64,000 bases of DNA from Actinomycetota bacterium (GCA_026393115.1 JAPLAU010000006.1:1-64000); one strand, 5' to 3'. Counted from the first letter of the stretch, positions 48,109 through 57,556 are shown. A program made the numbers and translations. The notes: generated by a model not told the origin, from the letters alone.

Positions 48109-48525
48109 GTGAGTTCACGAATCGACGTTGCCACCCTCGGTGCCTATATCCGCGAACAGCGGGAGGCGGCCGAGGTGTCGCTACGACAGTTGGCCAAGAC
48201 CAGCGGGGTTTCGAACCCTTATCTGTCACAGGTCGAGCGGGGCCTGCGCAATCCCAGCGCCGAGATTCTCGGTCAGATCGCGAAGGCGCTGCGCATCTCC
48301 GCCGAGACTCTCTATGTTCGGGCGGGTCTCCTCGAAGAGCATCCCGCCACTATCTCCGTGGGCGAGGCGATTGTTGCCGACCCGCTGCTCACTGATCGTC
48401 AACGCGGTGTGTTGTTGGAGATATATAGCTCGTTCCAGGCCGAAAATGCAGCAAGCCTTGCGACGGAAACCCCGAAGCGAAGGTCAACACCTCGGCGGAC
48501 CACAACCTCCGCTGACGCCAAGTAG
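48109..48525 (+). CDS. XRE-family transcriptional regulator
   Basis: A 138-residue protein with an N-terminal Cro/C1 helix-turn-helix (about 10-65; LRQLAKTSGVSNPYLSQVERG) and a basic C-terminal tail (TPKRRSTPRRTTTS). It corresponds to the gene before hbhA in mycobacteria (Rv0474), which supports the neighbouring calls. The GTG start is chosen from the -10 spacing. Likely regulates itself and the downstream HbhA-like gene. Confidence 0.85.
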   Translation: MSSRIDVATLGAYIREQREAAEVSLRQLAKTSGVSNPYLSQVERGLRNPSAEILGQIAKALRISAETLYVRAGLLEEHPATISVGEAIVADPLLTDRQRGVLLEIYSSFQAENAASLATETPKRRSTPRRTTTSADAK

Positions 48526-48584
48526 GGCCGGGTTACACACCCGCCCAGCCAGCAACCCGGCTGGCCCACGTGAAAGGAATGCCC

Positions 48585-49112
48585 ATGGCTACCGCCACCC
48601 CCAAGAAGACCGCCACGAGTAAGACGACGGCGAAGAAGACAGCTCCCAAGAAGACCGCTCCCAAGAAGACCGCCACGAGTAAGACGACGGCGAAGAAGAC
48701 AGCTCCCAAGAAGACCGCGACCACGGAGACAACGACCACGCGCAAGCCTGTTGCGTCCAAGACCTCAGGCGCACGCAAGGTCACCGGTAACCGCACGTTC
48801 GCGGTGGCCCCGGCCGTTGTGGCTGCTGCTCCGTCATTCCTCGCCTCGTTGGTGGAGGACCTCGGCAAGTTCGACCTGCGCGAACTCAACCTCCCGGCAG
48901 TGGAGATCCCCGGCTTCGATGTGCAGAAGGCCGTTGCCGAATTCGACATGCACAAGGTGTTCGCCGATGTGGTCGCGTTGCCGGCCAAGGCGTCGGGCAT
49001 GGTCACAGAGTTTGCGACCGACGTGGCAACCGATCTGGCCAAGCGTGGTTCAGAGGCGTACTCCTCGGTCAACCACAGTGTCACCCTCGTACGTGAGGCC
49101 GTTGGCGTCTGA
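48585..49112 (+). CDS. HbhA-like Lys/Ala-rich protein with an N-terminal basic repeat
   Basis: A 175-residue protein. Residues 1-65 are Lys/Thr/Ala/Pro repeats (TSKTTAKKTAPKKTA) like histone tails; residues about 75-175 hold a helical region (EFDMHKVFADVVALPAKAS, EFATDVATDLAKRG) like heparin-binding hemagglutinin. In mycobacterial HbhA the Lys-rich tail is at the C-terminus, whereas here it is at the N-terminus. DNA or polyanion binding is likely. AAAGGA before the ATG at 48585 fixes the start. A terminator follows. Confidence 0.7.
   Translation: MATATPKKTATSKTTAKKTAPKKTAPKKTATSKTTAKKTAPKKTATTETTTTRKPVASKTSGARKVTGNRTFAVAPAVVAAAPSFLASLVEDLGKFDLRELNLPAVEIPGFDVQKAVAEFDMHKVFADVVALPAKASGMVTEFATDVATDLAKRGSEAYSSVNHSVTLVREAVGV
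48601..48720 (+). repeat. 60-base tandem duplication in the HbhA-like gene
   Basis: 48601-48660 and 48661-48720 are identical except for the last two bases, encoding a 20-residue Lys/Thr/Ala/Pro unit twice. This looks like a recent duplication; the copy number may vary between strains. Confidence 0.95.
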
Positions 49113-49123
49113 TCGCCTGACTT

Positions 49124-49162
49124 ACTGGCCCGTCCGCGCGATCCGCGGGCGGGCCAGTTTCA
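49124..49162 (+). terminator. Terminator after the HbhA-like gene
   Basis: Arms ACTGGCCCGTCCGCG (49124-49138) and CGCGGGCGGGCCAGT (49144-49158) pair with one G-T pair; the loop is 5 bases and TTTCATGT follows. Confidence 0.75.
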
Positions 49163-49195
49163 TGTCTGCCGACAGGTGCGAACCCGACCGTCGCC

Positions 49196-49201
49196 TAGGC
49201 T
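49196..49201 (+). promoter_or_regulatory. -10 element of a leaderless promoter before the DUF2516 gene
   Basis: TAGGCT followed by exactly 6 bases and ATG at 49208. Confidence 0.5.
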
Positions 49202-49207
49202 GTGCCC

Positions 49208-49489
49208 ATGCCGCCGCTGATCGAAACCCTCGTGTCGGGCCTGAACCTCGTGATCGCGTTCAGTGCGTTGTTCTGCTTCATCGACGCAGCCATCCGCCCG
49301 AGTCAGGCCTTCCCAGCGATCGATCGCCAGACCAAGGTGTTCTGGTTGATCATCTTGGGGCTGTGTTTTCTGGTGATCGGGGTGGGTTTCGGGGTGCTTG
49401 GCCTGTTCGGACTCTTCGCAGCAGTCGCGGTGCTGATGTACCTGGTTGATGTTCGTCCCAAGATTCGCGAAATCACCGGCAAGCGCTGA
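49208..49489 (+). CDS. DUF2516 small membrane protein
   Basis: A 93-residue membrane protein with three hydrophobic segments (IETLVSGLNLVIAFSALFCF, FWLIILGLCFLVIGVG, LFAAVAVLMYLV) and a basic C-terminus. It corresponds to Rv0476 downstream of hbhA in mycobacteria; its role is unknown. A GTG two codons upstream is an alternative start but the -10 spacing favours ATG. Confidence 0.82.
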   Translation: MPPLIETLVSGLNLVIAFSALFCFIDAAIRPSQAFPAIDRQTKVFWLIILGLCFLVIGVGFGVLGLFGLFAAVAVLMYLVDVRPKIREITGKR

Positions 49490-49498
49490 TTACGTTCG

Positions 49499-49522
49499 GC
49501 GACTAACTCAGCGACTAACTCA
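49499..49522. repeat. Two tandem copies of a 12-base unit at the alaX 3' end
   Basis: GCGACTAACTCA occurs at 49499-49510 and 49511-49522. The alaX-like stop codon lies in the second copy. Confidence 0.85.
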
Positions 49523-50243
49523 GGGCGATGCGCACGCGTCGGAAACCCTTGCCCTTGTTCTCGACCTTCACTATGCGCATGTCGCCGATCATTGCCGTTG
49601 CAGCGACGTGAGTTCCACCATCAGCCTGCACATCAAGCCCGCGAATATCGACAATGCGCACAATTTCGATATCGGGTGGCAGCAGGTTGGTAGCCGTACG
49701 AATGACGTCGGGGATGGCGAAGGCCTCTTCGCGACCTAACTCGTAGGCCTCGATGGCGCGATCTGCCACGACCTCAACATTGCAGGCAGCCTCGATCGCC
49801 TCCTTGAAACCCTCGGGAACTGACTCGAGATTGAAATCGAGTCGTCCTTCCAGCGGTTCCATATTTGAGCCCGTGACCAGTGCGCCAAAGTCGCGAAATA
49901 CGACTCCCGAGAGCAAGTGCAGGGCCGAATGTGTGCGCATGAGCGCGGTTCGACGGCCATCTTCGATTGCACCGCGTACGGCCGTTCCGACCGGGGGAAT
50001 CGGGTCTCCCTCAGCCGGGATCAGCACCGGGTCATCACCGCGACGCACGCCGACGATGCGCGTTTGTACTCCGCCCCAGAGCAGCACTCCGTGATCGGGA
50101 GGCTGACCGCCGCCGCCCGGGTAGAACGCTGAGCGGTCAAGCACGATACCGGGCTCGTCGTCGGGAGGCCCGAAAGCTGCGAGTACGGTGGCGTCCCACT
50201 CGCGCAGTGAGGAGTCAGCGAGTTCGAGGCGCTGGGTCGACAT
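49515..50243 (-). CDS. Alanyl-tRNA editing protein (AlaX-like)
   Basis: A 242-residue trans-editing domain protein. SAFYPGGGGQPPD, the zinc motif HSALH in MRTHSALHLLSG and the late GGTHVAAT match AlaX. It would deacylate Ser-tRNA(Ala) or Gly-tRNA(Ala). The ATG shares the sequence TGATG with the gpm stop, so it is coupled to phosphoglycerate mutase. Confidence 0.88.
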   Translation of the reverse strand: MSTQRLELADSSLREWDATVLAAFGPPDDEPGIVLDRSAFYPGGGGQPPDHGVLLWGGVQTRIVGVRRGDDPVLIPAEGDPIPPVGTAVRGAIEDGRRTALMRTHSALHLLSGVVFRDFGALVTGSNMEPLEGRLDFNLESVPEGFKEAIEAACNVEVVADRAIEAYELGREEAFAIPDVIRTATNLLPPDIEIVRIVDIRGLDVQADGGTHVAATAMIGDMRIVKVENKGKGFRRVRIALS

Positions 50244-51001
50244 CAGCGTCCTTGATTGGCCACGGCCGCGGCCGCGGTTGCAGCAGCGTCGGGGTCGAGG
50301 TACTCGCCACCCGGTACGAGGGGTCGCATCGAGTCGTCGAGCCGATAAACCAGCGGAATACCGGTGGGGATGTTCAGGCCGGCGATGTCGTCGTCGGAGA
50401 TTTCGTCGAGGTGCTTGACGAGCGCCCGCAACGAGTTGCCGTGTGCGGCAACCAGAGTGGTGCGACCGGCTCGCAGACTCTCACTGACGATCACATCTTC
50501 CCAATACGGAATGAGGCGACGCACAACGTCAGCGAGACACTCGGTGGCAGGGCGTGCTTGCGGAGGTAGAGGTGCGTAGCGCACGTCGTACGTCTGCGCC
50601 CACTCGTCGTCGGGATCGATGGGCGGGGGAGGCGTGTCGTACGAACGGCGCCACAGCATGAACTGCTCTTCTCCGTACTCGGCGAGCGTCTGCTTCTTGT
50701 TCTTTCCCTGCAATGCTCCGTAGTGGCGCTCATTGAGGCGCCAGTTGCGCACGACAGGAATCCAGTGGCGGTCGCACTCATCGAGTGCCAGATTCGCTGT
50801 ACGAATCGCCCGACGCAAAAGCGAGGTGTGCACGACATCGGGAAGTAGACCGTTCTCGGCCATCAACTGGCCACCTCGGCGCGCTTCTTCTTCACCCTTA
50901 GACGTGAGGTCGACATCGACCCAGCCGGTGAAGAGGTTCATCGCGTTCCACTCGCTCTCGCCGTGGCGGAGCAGGATCAGGGTGTGAGGTGCATCGCTCA
51001 T
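50243..51001 (-). CDS. gpm: 2,3-bisphosphoglycerate-dependent phosphoglycerate mutase
   Basis: A 252-residue glycolytic enzyme: [19 protein letters not shown] (phospho-His), [10 protein letters not shown] and [13 protein letters not shown] are diagnostic. It interconverts 3- and 2-phosphoglycerate. The start MSDAPHT at 50999-51001 agrees with the family; the open frame runs further upstream. It follows the ybjN-like gene with 17 bases between. Confidence 0.94.
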   Translation of the reverse strand: MSDAPHTLILLRHGESEWNAMNLFTGWVDVDLTSKGEEEARRGGQLMAENGLLPDVVHTSLLRRAIRTANLALDECDRHWIPVVRNWRLNERHYGALQGKNKKQTLAEYGEEQFMLWRRSYDTPPPPIDPDDEWAQTYDVRYAPLPPQARPATECLADVVRRLIPYWEDVIVSESLRAGRTTLVAAHGNSLRALVKHLDEISDDDIAGLNIPTGIPLVYRLDDSMRPLVPGGEYLDPDAAATAAAAVANQGR

Positions 51002-51018
51002 GGGTCCATCCTGCCCGA

Positions 51019-51555
51019 TCAGGTGCCCGGTTCGCTGCCAGCCTCTGACCTGCGCAGTGCTTCGGGGTCGGCGAGGTGACGGAACGCCTGCAAATTGCCC
51101 GTGGGCTCGCCTCGCGAGAGTCGCCAAGCCCACTCGCGTGAGATGGCTGACGAGAAACCGAGTTCAAGAATGGTGTTGAACGAACCGTCAGCGTTGTCGA
51201 GCACTGACCCGAGGATTCGATCGAGTTCATCGGGTGTGATGGAACTCAGCGGCAGGCGTCCGGACAGGTAGATGTCACCCAGAGGATCGATGCAGTACGC
51301 GACGGCGTACATGCGGCGATTGCGTTCGAGTAGCCACCGGTGCAAGCCATCGGCATTTTCGTCAGGGTGTCGCGCGACGAAGGCCTGGATCGTGACGTAG
51401 TGAGTTCCGATGGAGATTGAGGTGGTGGTGCGCTGTTTACGTTCGCCCGGCAAGACCACGACGAAGGCGTGAGGTGATGTCTGTTCCCATTCGAGGCCCG
51501 ATTCATCGAGCCATTCACGAACGTTGCCAGCAGCACTGTCAGCGGTGTCAGTCAT
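51019..51555 (-). CDS. YbjN-domain protein
   Basis: A 178-residue cytosolic protein of the YbjN/type III secretion chaperone-like fold ([36 protein letters not shown]). The function is not known; in mycobacteria the orthologue also sits between mshA and gpm. The ATG overlaps the mshA stop (ATGA). Confidence 0.8.
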   Translation of the reverse strand: MTDTADSAAGNVREWLDESGLEWEQTSPHAFVVVLPGERKQRTTTSISIGTHYVTIQAFVARHPDENADGLHRWLLERNRRMYAVAYCIDPLGDIYLSGRLPLSSITPDELDRILGSVLDNADGSFNTILELGFSSAISREWAWRLSRGEPTGNLQAFRHLADPEALRRSEAGSEPGT

Positions 51556-52835
51556 ATCGCACTTCCGACGCGCCGCCAGTGTTGGTAGGCGCTCATGGCC
51601 TCGCTGTACACCTCGAGCATCTGGTCAGTCGTTGCCTGCCAACCGAAGTTCTCGGCATGGCCGCGTGCGCCGAGTGTCAGACGCGCGAGTTCGTCAGGGT
51701 CGGCAAGAAGTCGTGCCATGACATGTGACCAGGCCCGCGGGTCGTGTCCCTCGACAAGTACTCCGCTGATTCCGTCAGCCACAGCTGTGGGAAGTCCGCC
51801 AACTGCGGCGGCCACCACTGGGGTTCCGCACGCTTGGGCTTCAATGGCGACCAGCCCGAAGGATTCAGAATACGAGGGGACGACCGACAGGTCGGCAGCC
51901 GTGTACCACTGAGTCAGTCGGGCGCGATTGCTCGGAGGCTCAAAACGCACGAGATCGGCGATGCCGAGTTCGGCTGCCAGTTCGACGAGAGCGTCCGGTC
52001 GTGCCATTCCGTTTCCGGAGGGACCGCCGTTAATGACCACGACGAGTCGTGCGCGCAGCGCAGGGTCGGCAGACACCATCTCGGCGGCCGCCCGTACCAG
52101 GACATCGGGAGCCTTGAGTGGCTGGATACGGCCCACGAACAGCAGTACGACGGCGTCGTCAGCGACTCCGAGTTCGCGACGTGCCGAACTCTTGCCGCCG
52201 GGGCGGAAGACGTCGAGATCGACTCCTGGATGCACCACGCGCACGCGCTCGGGATCGGCGCCGTACATCGTGATCAACTCGGTCGCCTCAGTATCGGTGT
52301 TGGCGATGAGCCGTGAGGCCGCTTCGACAACCTGCTGTTCGCCGATGATGCGCAACTCGGGTTCGGCGGTGTCGTCGGCGGCCAGCGAAAGATTCTTGAC
52401 GCGCGCCATGGTGTGCATCGTGTGCACCAACGGAACGTCCCAGCGATCTGCTGCGAGCCACCCCACTTGGCCAGAAAGCCAGTAGTGCGAATGTACGAGG
52501 TCGTACCAACCCTCGTCGCGACTTGCTTCGGTGCGCATCACGCCCGCGGTGACAGCACACAGTTGAGCGGGAAGATCCTCTTTCAACATGCCCTCGAAGG
52601 GGCCGGCAGTGACGTGCCGCACGAGCACGCCCGGGTGAAGTTCGACCGTGAGTGGCTGGTCACTTGACGTGGCGCGCGTGAAGATCTCAACCTCAACACC
52701 TGCCTCCGCCAGACGGCGTGAGGTCTCGACGACGTATACATTCAGGCCTCCGGCATCGCCGGTACCTGGCTGATCGAGGGGGGATGTGTGCACTGAGAGC
52801 AAGGCAACCCGATGGGGAAGCTGCCGCTCTGACAT
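51552..52835 (-). CDS. mshA: D-inositol-3-phosphate glycosyltransferase MshA
   Basis: A 427-residue GT4 enzyme that transfers GlcNAc to inositol-3-phosphate, the first step of mycothiol synthesis. [40 protein letters not shown] and [15 protein letters not shown] are typical. The ATG at 52833-52835 is preferred: the family starts there and CACACT is 6 bases upstream. An upstream extension that reads HVVHVVHVV comes from a tandem repeat and is rejected. Confidence 0.93.
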   Translation of the reverse strand: MSERQLPHRVALLSVHTSPLDQPGTGDAGGLNVYVVETSRRLAEAGVEVEIFTRATSSDQPLTVELHPGVLVRHVTAGPFEGMLKEDLPAQLCAVTAGVMRTEASRDEGWYDLVHSHYWLSGQVGWLAADRWDVPLVHTMHTMARVKNLSLAADDTAEPELRIIGEQQVVEAASRLIANTDTEATELITMYGADPERVRVVHPGVDLDVFRPGGKSSARRELGVADDAVVLLFVGRIQPLKAPDVLVRAAAEMVSADPALRARLVVVINGGPSGNGMARPDALVELAAELGIADLVRFEPPSNRARLTQWYTAADLSVVPSYSESFGLVAIEAQACGTPVVAAAVGGLPTAVADGISGVLVEGHDPRAWSHVMARLLADPDELARLTLGARGHAENFGWQATTDQMLEVYSEAMSAYQHWRRVGSAI

Positions 52836-52901
52836 GACTTGAGTGTGCCTCATGGAGCGCTGAACTGCGACGTTGAGCCTGCTGGGAGCGTGGCTGCCGA
52901 C

Positions 52902-52936
52902 TTGCACGACGTGCACGACGTGCACGACGTGCACGA
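52902..52936. repeat. About 3.8 tandem copies of a 9-base unit between mshA and phoU
   Basis: GACGTGCAC is repeated three times with a partial copy before it. The repeat ends one base before the phoU stop codon. Each unit contains GTGCAC. Confidence 0.85.
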
Positions 52937-52937
52937 G

Positions 52938-53603
52938 TTACAGAGAGTCAGTGTCGATTGTTCCGTAGGGCTCGCCCGTCACGATATGAATCACGCGGCG
53001 AGAGATGGTGACTCCGTGGTCGGCGAATCTCTCGTAGTAGCGCGAGAGCAACGTGACATCGATGGCAGCTTCGACACCGTGACTCCACGTGGGGGAGAGG
53101 ACGACGGTGAAGAGTTCGCGGTGGAGGCGATCAATTTCGTCGTCGTGTCGACGGATGTCGGCGGCGAGGGTGACATCGCGGGTTTCGATGACCGCGGCCA
53201 CCTTGGCCACCACTTCCTGACACAAACTTCCCAGCCGCGCGAATGTGGCGCGCAGTTCAGGAGGAACTGACTGGTTCGGGTAGCGCAGTCGCGCCTGCTT
53301 CGCCACGTGCGCGGCGAGGTCACCCATGCGCTCAAGTGAGGCCGAGATGCGCAGGCCGCTCATGGTGGTGCGCAGGTCGGTCGCCACCGGCTGTTGTAGC
53401 GCAGTGACCTCAAAGCACTTGTCTTCGAGTTCCTGATTAAGTTGATCAACGGCCTCGTCGTTGTTGATGACCTGCTCTGCGAGTGAGATATCGGCATCAA
53501 GCAACGACTGAGTCGCGAGCGCCATCGCGGTGCCCACGAGGTTGCTCATCTCGATGAGTTCGGCCGAAATGGCGTCGAGTTGCTCGCGGTAGTTTGCCCT
53601 CAT
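52938..53603 (-). CDS. phoU: Phosphate transport regulator PhoU
   Basis: A 221-residue helical protein with two PhoU three-helix bundles (MRANYREQLDAISAELIEM; ERFADHGVTISRRVIHIVTG at the end). PhoU connects the Pst transporter to the phosphate-sensing kinase and represses the Pho response when phosphate is plentiful. It is divergent from senX3. The ATG at 53601-53603 has TATTGT 6 bases before it, suggesting a leaderless mRNA. Confidence 0.92.
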   Translation of the reverse strand: MRANYREQLDAISAELIEMSNLVGTAMALATQSLLDADISLAEQVINNDEAVDQLNQELEDKCFEVTALQQPVATDLRTTMSGLRISASLERMGDLAAHVAKQARLRYPNQSVPPELRATFARLGSLCQEVVAKVAAVIETRDVTLAADIRRHDDEIDRLHRELFTVVLSPTWSHGVEAAIDVTLLSRYYERFADHGVTISRRVIHIVTGEPYGTIDTDSL

Positions 53604-53609
53604 CCCTCC

Positions 53610-53615
53610 ACAATA
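53610..53615 (-). promoter_or_regulatory. -10 element of a leaderless phoU promoter
   Basis: On the minus strand TATTGT, 6 bases, then ATG of phoU. Confidence 0.5.
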
Positions 53616-53641
53616 GATCCGCTGAGTACAGGAGGTACACC

Positions 53642-53674
53642 GCGACATGAATGGGATGCAACAGATTGATGAAC
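53642..53674 (-). promoter_or_regulatory. Degenerate PHO-box-like repeats between phoU and senX3
   Basis: On the minus strand 11-base units GTTCATCAATC, TGTTGCATCCC and ATTCATGTCGC; the TTCAT core recurs at a 22-base distance with a weaker middle unit. This would allow RegX3 autoregulation. It is weaker than the site before pstS. Confidence 0.35.
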
Positions 53675-53754
53675 ACCAAGTTCCCCACGCTGAAATCTGA
53701 CCTAACGATTGGCCTGATGGCACGGCGTGGGCGTTTGGTGGTTGAAAATCCTCG

Positions 53755-53760
53755 TATTCT
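53755..53760 (+). promoter_or_regulatory. -10 element of a leaderless senX3 promoter
   Basis: TATTCT followed by exactly 6 bases and the GTG of senX3. Confidence 0.6.
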
Positions 53761-53766
53761 GATTAG

Positions 53767-54996
53767 GTGAGCTATTGGACCGTCGCCCTCGTGGCCCTTC
53801 TGGTCGGTGCCGGACTCGGTGCCGTCACCGTGGCCCTGCTGCTGCGTCGACGTTCCATTGACCCTCCGGCGCCCATGATCGACCGCCCCTCAGGGGTGAT
53901 TCCCAGTAGTCTGACAGCTCTGCTTGAGGTTCTGCCTCAGAGTTCGGTGCTCGTCGACTCTTCGGGGTTGGTGGTGCAATCGACAGCCGAGGCGCAGGCG
54001 CTCGGAGTCGTGGTGGGCAACCGAATTGGCAATAGCGAAGTTGCCCGTCTACTCAGTGAGGTCGCCCGCACCGGAATCTCGCTGGAGCGCGACCTCGATC
54101 TCAATCGGTCACCGTCAGGACGCTCGCCGAGAGAAATGCGCTTTCGGGTAGCGCCGCTGACATCCGATGTCACGTTGATTCTCATTGAAGACCTGTCGGA
54201 ATCTCGCCGCATTGAAGCGGTGCGCCGCGACTTTGTCGCCAACGTCAGCCATGAACTGAAGACTCCTGTGGGTGCGCTCGGACTGCTCGCCGAAGCAGTT
54301 GAGGTGGCAAGCGACGACCCCGCCCAAGTACTTCACTTTGCTCGTCGCATGCGCATTGAATCGTCGCGACTCGCGGCTCTCGTCGCCGACATCGTCGACC
54401 TGTCGCGGCTGCAGGGTGACAACCCGCTTGAGCACGCGCGACCGGTGTCGATCGATGCTGTTATCGCGGAGGCCGTCGACTCAATGCGGATGTCAGCCGA
54501 CGCGAGCGCGATTGACGTGGTGAGAGGTGGCACGCCGGGGCTAGTAGTTTTTGGCGAGGAGAGCCACCTCTTGACCGCGCTGCGAAACCTCATCGGCAAT
54601 GCGATCAAGTATTCGCCCCAGAACACACGCGTTGCAGTCGGCACGCGGCTATTCGACGGCTCAGTTGAAATCAGCGTCTCTGACCAAGGAATCGGTATCG
54701 CGGTCGAAGATCAGGTACGAATCTTTGAACGCTTCTACCGCGTCGATCAGGCGCGTTCCCGCGACACCGGCGGTACTGGCCTAGGATTAGCGATCGTCAA
54801 GCACGTGTGCACCAACCATGGTGGAAGCATCAGCGTTTGGTCGCTTTCTGGCGAAGGCTCCACATTCACCATCCGCATTCCGGCACACCCGACGTCGCTG
54901 TCGCTTGTTCCCGAAACAGACGAGTCGGCGCGTTTTACCAACCCCCTCGAGGAGGGTGACATGCACACTCAGTCAACCATCGAGGCGGCATCGTGA
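53767..54996 (+). CDS. senX3: Sensor histidine kinase SenX3
   Basis: A 409-residue kinase: an N-terminal hydrophobic segment (about 5-25), a PAS-like region (about 45-145; LLEVLPQSSVLVDSSGLVV), the H-box FVANVSHELKTPVG, the N-box LRNLIGNAIKYSP and the G-box DTGGTGLGLAIVKHV. It phosphorylates RegX3 under phosphate limitation. It overlaps regX3 by GTGA. Divergent phoU and the pst operon in the same window complete the system. Confidence 0.93.
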   Translation: MSYWTVALVALLVGAGLGAVTVALLLRRRSIDPPAPMIDRPSGVIPSSLTALLEVLPQSSVLVDSSGLVVQSTAEAQALGVVVGNRIGNSEVARLLSEVARTGISLERDLDLNRSPSGRSPREMRFRVAPLTSDVTLILIEDLSESRRIEAVRRDFVANVSHELKTPVGALGLLAEAVEVASDDPAQVLHFARRMRIESSRLAALVADIVDLSRLQGDNPLEHARPVSIDAVIAEAVDSMRMSADASAIDVVRGGTPGLVVFGEESHLLTALRNLIGNAIKYSPQNTRVAVGTRLFDGSVEISVSDQGIGIAVEDQVRIFERFYRVDQARSRDTGGTGLGLAIVKHVCTNHGGSISVWSLSGEGSTFTIRIPAHPTSLSLVPETDESARFTNPLEEGDMHTQSTIEAAS

Positions 54997-55676
54997 CGCG
55001 TGTGCTCGTAGTGGAGGACGAAGAGTCCTTCAGTGATGCACTGTCGTTCATGCTTCGCAAGGAAGGCTTCGAAGTTGGCATCGCTGCCGATGGCAATGTC
55101 GCACTCGAGGAATTTGATCGCAATGGCGCCGACATCGTCCTGCTCGACATCATGTTGCCCGGCCTCTCCGGAACTGAGGTCTGTCGCGCGCTGAGAGCGA
55201 AGTCAACGGTTCCGATCATCATGGTGTCGGCCAAAGACGGTGAGATCGACAAGGTCGTTGGCCTCGAACTCGGCGCCGACGATTACGTCACCAAGCCTTT
55301 CTCGTCGCGCGAACTTGTTGCTCGCATCAGAGCGGTGTTGCGTCGTCAAGGTGACGACGAGGGTGAACTGATCAGCACCGTCATCGAAGCCGGACCTGCA
55401 CGGATGGATGTCGATCGCCATGTGGTGGCTGTGCGAGGCGAGCAGGTGGCGATGCCGCTTAAGGAATTCGACTTGCTCGAACTTCTGATGCGCAATGTCG
55501 GCCGAGTGCTGACTCGATCGCAGCTGATCGATCGCGTATGGGGAAGTGACTACGTGGGCGATACCAAGACGCTTGACGTCCACGTGAAGCGACTTCGGTC
55601 GAAGATTGAGTCAGACCCAGCCAACCCCGTTCACATCGTGACTGTGCGCGGGTTGGGTTATAAATTCGACGCCTGA
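54993..55676 (+). CDS. regX3: Response regulator RegX3
   Basis: A 227-residue OmpR-type regulator: receiver acidic pair VVEDEES, phospho-acceptor Asp in VLLDIMLPG, Lys in YVTKPFSSRELVARI and a winged helix (MPLKEFDLLELLM, TLDVHVKRLRSKIE, VRGLGYKF). It activates phosphate-starvation genes by binding PHO-box-like repeats such as 31974-32006. It converges on the lipoprotein gene with 4 bases between the stops. Confidence 0.94.
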   Translation: MTRVLVVEDEESFSDALSFMLRKEGFEVGIAADGNVALEEFDRNGADIVLLDIMLPGLSGTEVCRALRAKSTVPIIMVSAKDGEIDKVVGLELGADDYVTKPFSSRELVARIRAVLRRQGDDEGELISTVIEAGPARMDVDRHVVAVRGEQVAMPLKEFDLLELLMRNVGRVLTRSQLIDRVWGSDYVGDTKTLDVHVKRLRSKIESDPANPVHIVTVRGLGYKFDA

Positions 55677-55680
55677 GTGA

Positions 55681-56220
55681 TCAGGCAGCAGGCGGCGTGG
55701 GCGCGATGCCCTCGTAGTAACCAGCCGGTGGAACAACCAGCACCTGCAGGGTGGTTTGGCCCGCATCCTTGAACTTCAGCGTGACCGGCACGTATGAGGC
55801 AGTCGGCACATCGACGCTGTAGAAATTGACGAAGTCGGTGCTGTTGAAACCAACAGACGCAGCTTCGGGCCCGGGCACGATCGGTACCGCACTGTTGGTG
55901 ATTTTCGCGTCGGTACCCGGGGCGGTGCCAAGGTTGGCCCCGACGAGTGCGTCGGGTGTCGCGCCGGTGTTAAAAAGTCGCGCGACCAAAGTGAGTGATT
56001 TCGAGCCTGGCGGGCCCTGAACCAAGGTGACGTTCTGAGCCTGTAATGACCCGATGGTGGCAAACTGCCCGTTTCCAGAGGGGTTCAGACCCTCGTCGAC
56101 CCAGTCCTTACCGGTGCCGCAGGCGCTCATGCTGCCGACGACGGCCACCGCGAGAAGGCCAGCGGCCACTCGGCGCAACGGACGGGAGAGTGAGGGTCGG
56201 GCCAAGGCAGCACGGGTCAT
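55681..56220 (-). CDS. Putative lipoprotein
   Basis: A 179-residue protein with a signal peptide and a lipobox GSMSAC (Cys near residue 34). The mature part is beta-strand-rich (LTLVARLFNTGATPDALVGA, YVPVTLKFKDAGQTTLQVL) and looks like the PCuAC-like or DUF461-type copper chaperone fold, but it lacks the usual His/Met metal-binding set, so the name is kept general. It is divergent from carD with 127 bases between. Confidence 0.72.
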   Translation of the reverse strand: MTRAALARPSLSRPLRRVAAGLLAVAVVGSMSACGTGKDWVDEGLNPSGNGQFATIGSLQAQNVTLVQGPPGSKSLTLVARLFNTGATPDALVGANLGTAPGTDAKITNSAVPIVPGPEAASVGFNSTDFVNFYSVDVPTASYVPVTLKFKDAGQTTLQVLVVPPAGYYEGIAPTPPAA

Positions 56221-56347
56221 GGAGGCAGGCTATCGAATCCCCACGCTGCATGCCGAGGCCCCGGGTCCTTTTTGGGCCTGGTATCTCGGCGGGAGGGGCG
56301 TGCGATTCCCGTGGTAAACTCAAGATTCTGGAAAGGGGTCATCTCAT

Positions 56348-56830
56348 ATGGCGTTCAAGGTTGGCGAGACCGTTGTCTACCCACATCACGGGGCAGCCAA
56401 AATTGAGGCCGTAGAGATGCGGTCCATCAAGGGAGTCGACACGGAGTACCTCGTACTCAGGGTCGCTCAAGGCGACCTCACCGTGCGGGTGCCCTCCGAC
56501 AATGTTGATCTCGTCGGTGTTCGCGACGTGGTCAATGCCGAGGGCCTTGAGAAGGTCTTCGAGGTGCTGCGTCAGCCCTATACCGAGGAGCCCACGAACT
56601 GGTCTCGTCGATACAAGGCCAACCTTGAGAAGCTAGCTTCCGGTGACGTCATCAAGGTTGCCGAGGTGGTGCGCGACCTGTGGCGCCGCGATAAGGAGCG
56701 GGGATTGTCAGCCGGGGAGAAGCGCATGCTCTCCAAGGCCCGCCAGATTCTGGTCTCTGAACTTGCCCTTGCCGAGCACACCAACGAGGACAAGGCAGAG
56801 ACCATCCTCGACGAGGTTCTGGCTTCCTAG
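56348..56830 (+). CDS. carD: CarD/CdnL-type RNA polymerase-binding regulator
   Basis: A 160-residue protein: N-terminal RNA polymerase-interacting domain ([20 protein letters not shown]) and a helical DNA-binding domain ([40 protein letters not shown]). CarD stabilises open complexes, especially at rRNA promoters. AAAGGGG lies 11 bases before the ATG, and TAAACT at 56315-56320 may be its -10. It leads the carD-ispD-ispF-cysS-rlmB series. Confidence 0.95.
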   Translation: MAFKVGETVVYPHHGAAKIEAVEMRSIKGVDTEYLVLRVAQGDLTVRVPSDNVDLVGVRDVVNAEGLEKVFEVLRQPYTEEPTNWSRRYKANLEKLASGDVIKVAEVVRDLWRRDKERGLSAGEKRMLSKARQILVSELALAEHTNEDKAETILDEVLAS

Positions 56831-56839
56831 GTTCACTCA

Positions 56840-57556
56840 GTGACCACGGCTGCCATTGTTCCTGCAGCAGGCCGCGGTGAACGGCTCGGGCCCGGAACCC
56901 CCAAAGCCTTTCGCGATCTCGGGGGCCTGCCCATTCTCGTTCATGCCGTCCGAGCACTCGTCTCGGCGCGTTCTGTTGACCTCGTGGTGGTTGCTGCTCC
57001 GCCCGACGATGGTGGAGTTGACGAGGTACGTCTGCTTCTTTCCGACCATGTTCCGATGGCGAATGTTGTGATCGTGCCGGGCGGCTCATCTCGGCAACAG
57101 TCCGTCGCACTCGCACTTGATCACCTGCCCATCACCGTCGATGTCGTTCTCGTGCACGACGCTGCCCGACCGCTTGTGCCCGTTGAGCTGGTCGATGCAG
57201 TGGCGTCGGCTGTGCGTGCGGGCGCAGGTGCCGTGATTCCCGTGCTGCCTGTCTACGACACGGTGAAGGAAATCGATCCCGGTGGTCGCGTCGTGCGAAC
57301 CATTGATCGCTCGGTATTGCGGGCCGTGCAAACTCCGCAAGGATTTGACCGCTCGCTGCTCGTGGAGGCACATCGCTCTGCCGCAGCCGAAGGAATCGAC
57401 GATCTCACCGACGACGCGGGACTTGTTGAACGCATCGGGCACACGGTGGTCGTGGTGCCCGGCCACGAGGAAGCGTTCAAGGTCACTCGACCCTTTGATC
57501 TGGTGATCGCTGAGGCAGTTCTGGCGCGACGGAGGTCTGCCGGTGTCATGGCCTGA
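56840..57556 (+). CDS. ispD: 2-C-methyl-D-erythritol 4-phosphate cytidylyltransferase
   Basis: A 238-residue MEP-pathway enzyme. The CTP-binding motif [32 protein letters not shown] and [10 protein letters not shown] are typical. It activates MEP with CTP for isoprenoid synthesis. GTG start 9 bases after the carD stop; it overlaps ispF by 14 bases. Confidence 0.94.
   Translation: MTTAAIVPAAGRGERLGPGTPKAFRDLGGLPILVHAVRALVSARSVDLVVVAAPPDDGGVDEVRLLLSDHVPMANVVIVPGGSSRQQSVALALDHLPITVDVVLVHDAARPLVPVELVDAVASAVRAGAGAVIPVLPVYDTVKEIDPGGRVVRTIDRSVLRAVQTPQGFDRSLLVEAHRSAAAEGIDDLTDDAGLVERIGHTVVVVPGHEEAFKVTRPFDLVIAEAVLARRRSAGVMA

Noticed and set aside
52836-52934. An N-terminal extension of MshA reading HVVHVVHVV
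   Set aside because: It is the translation of the 9-base tandem repeat, lies outside the family start and is not preceded by a ribosome site. MSERQLPHR at 52835 is the expected start.
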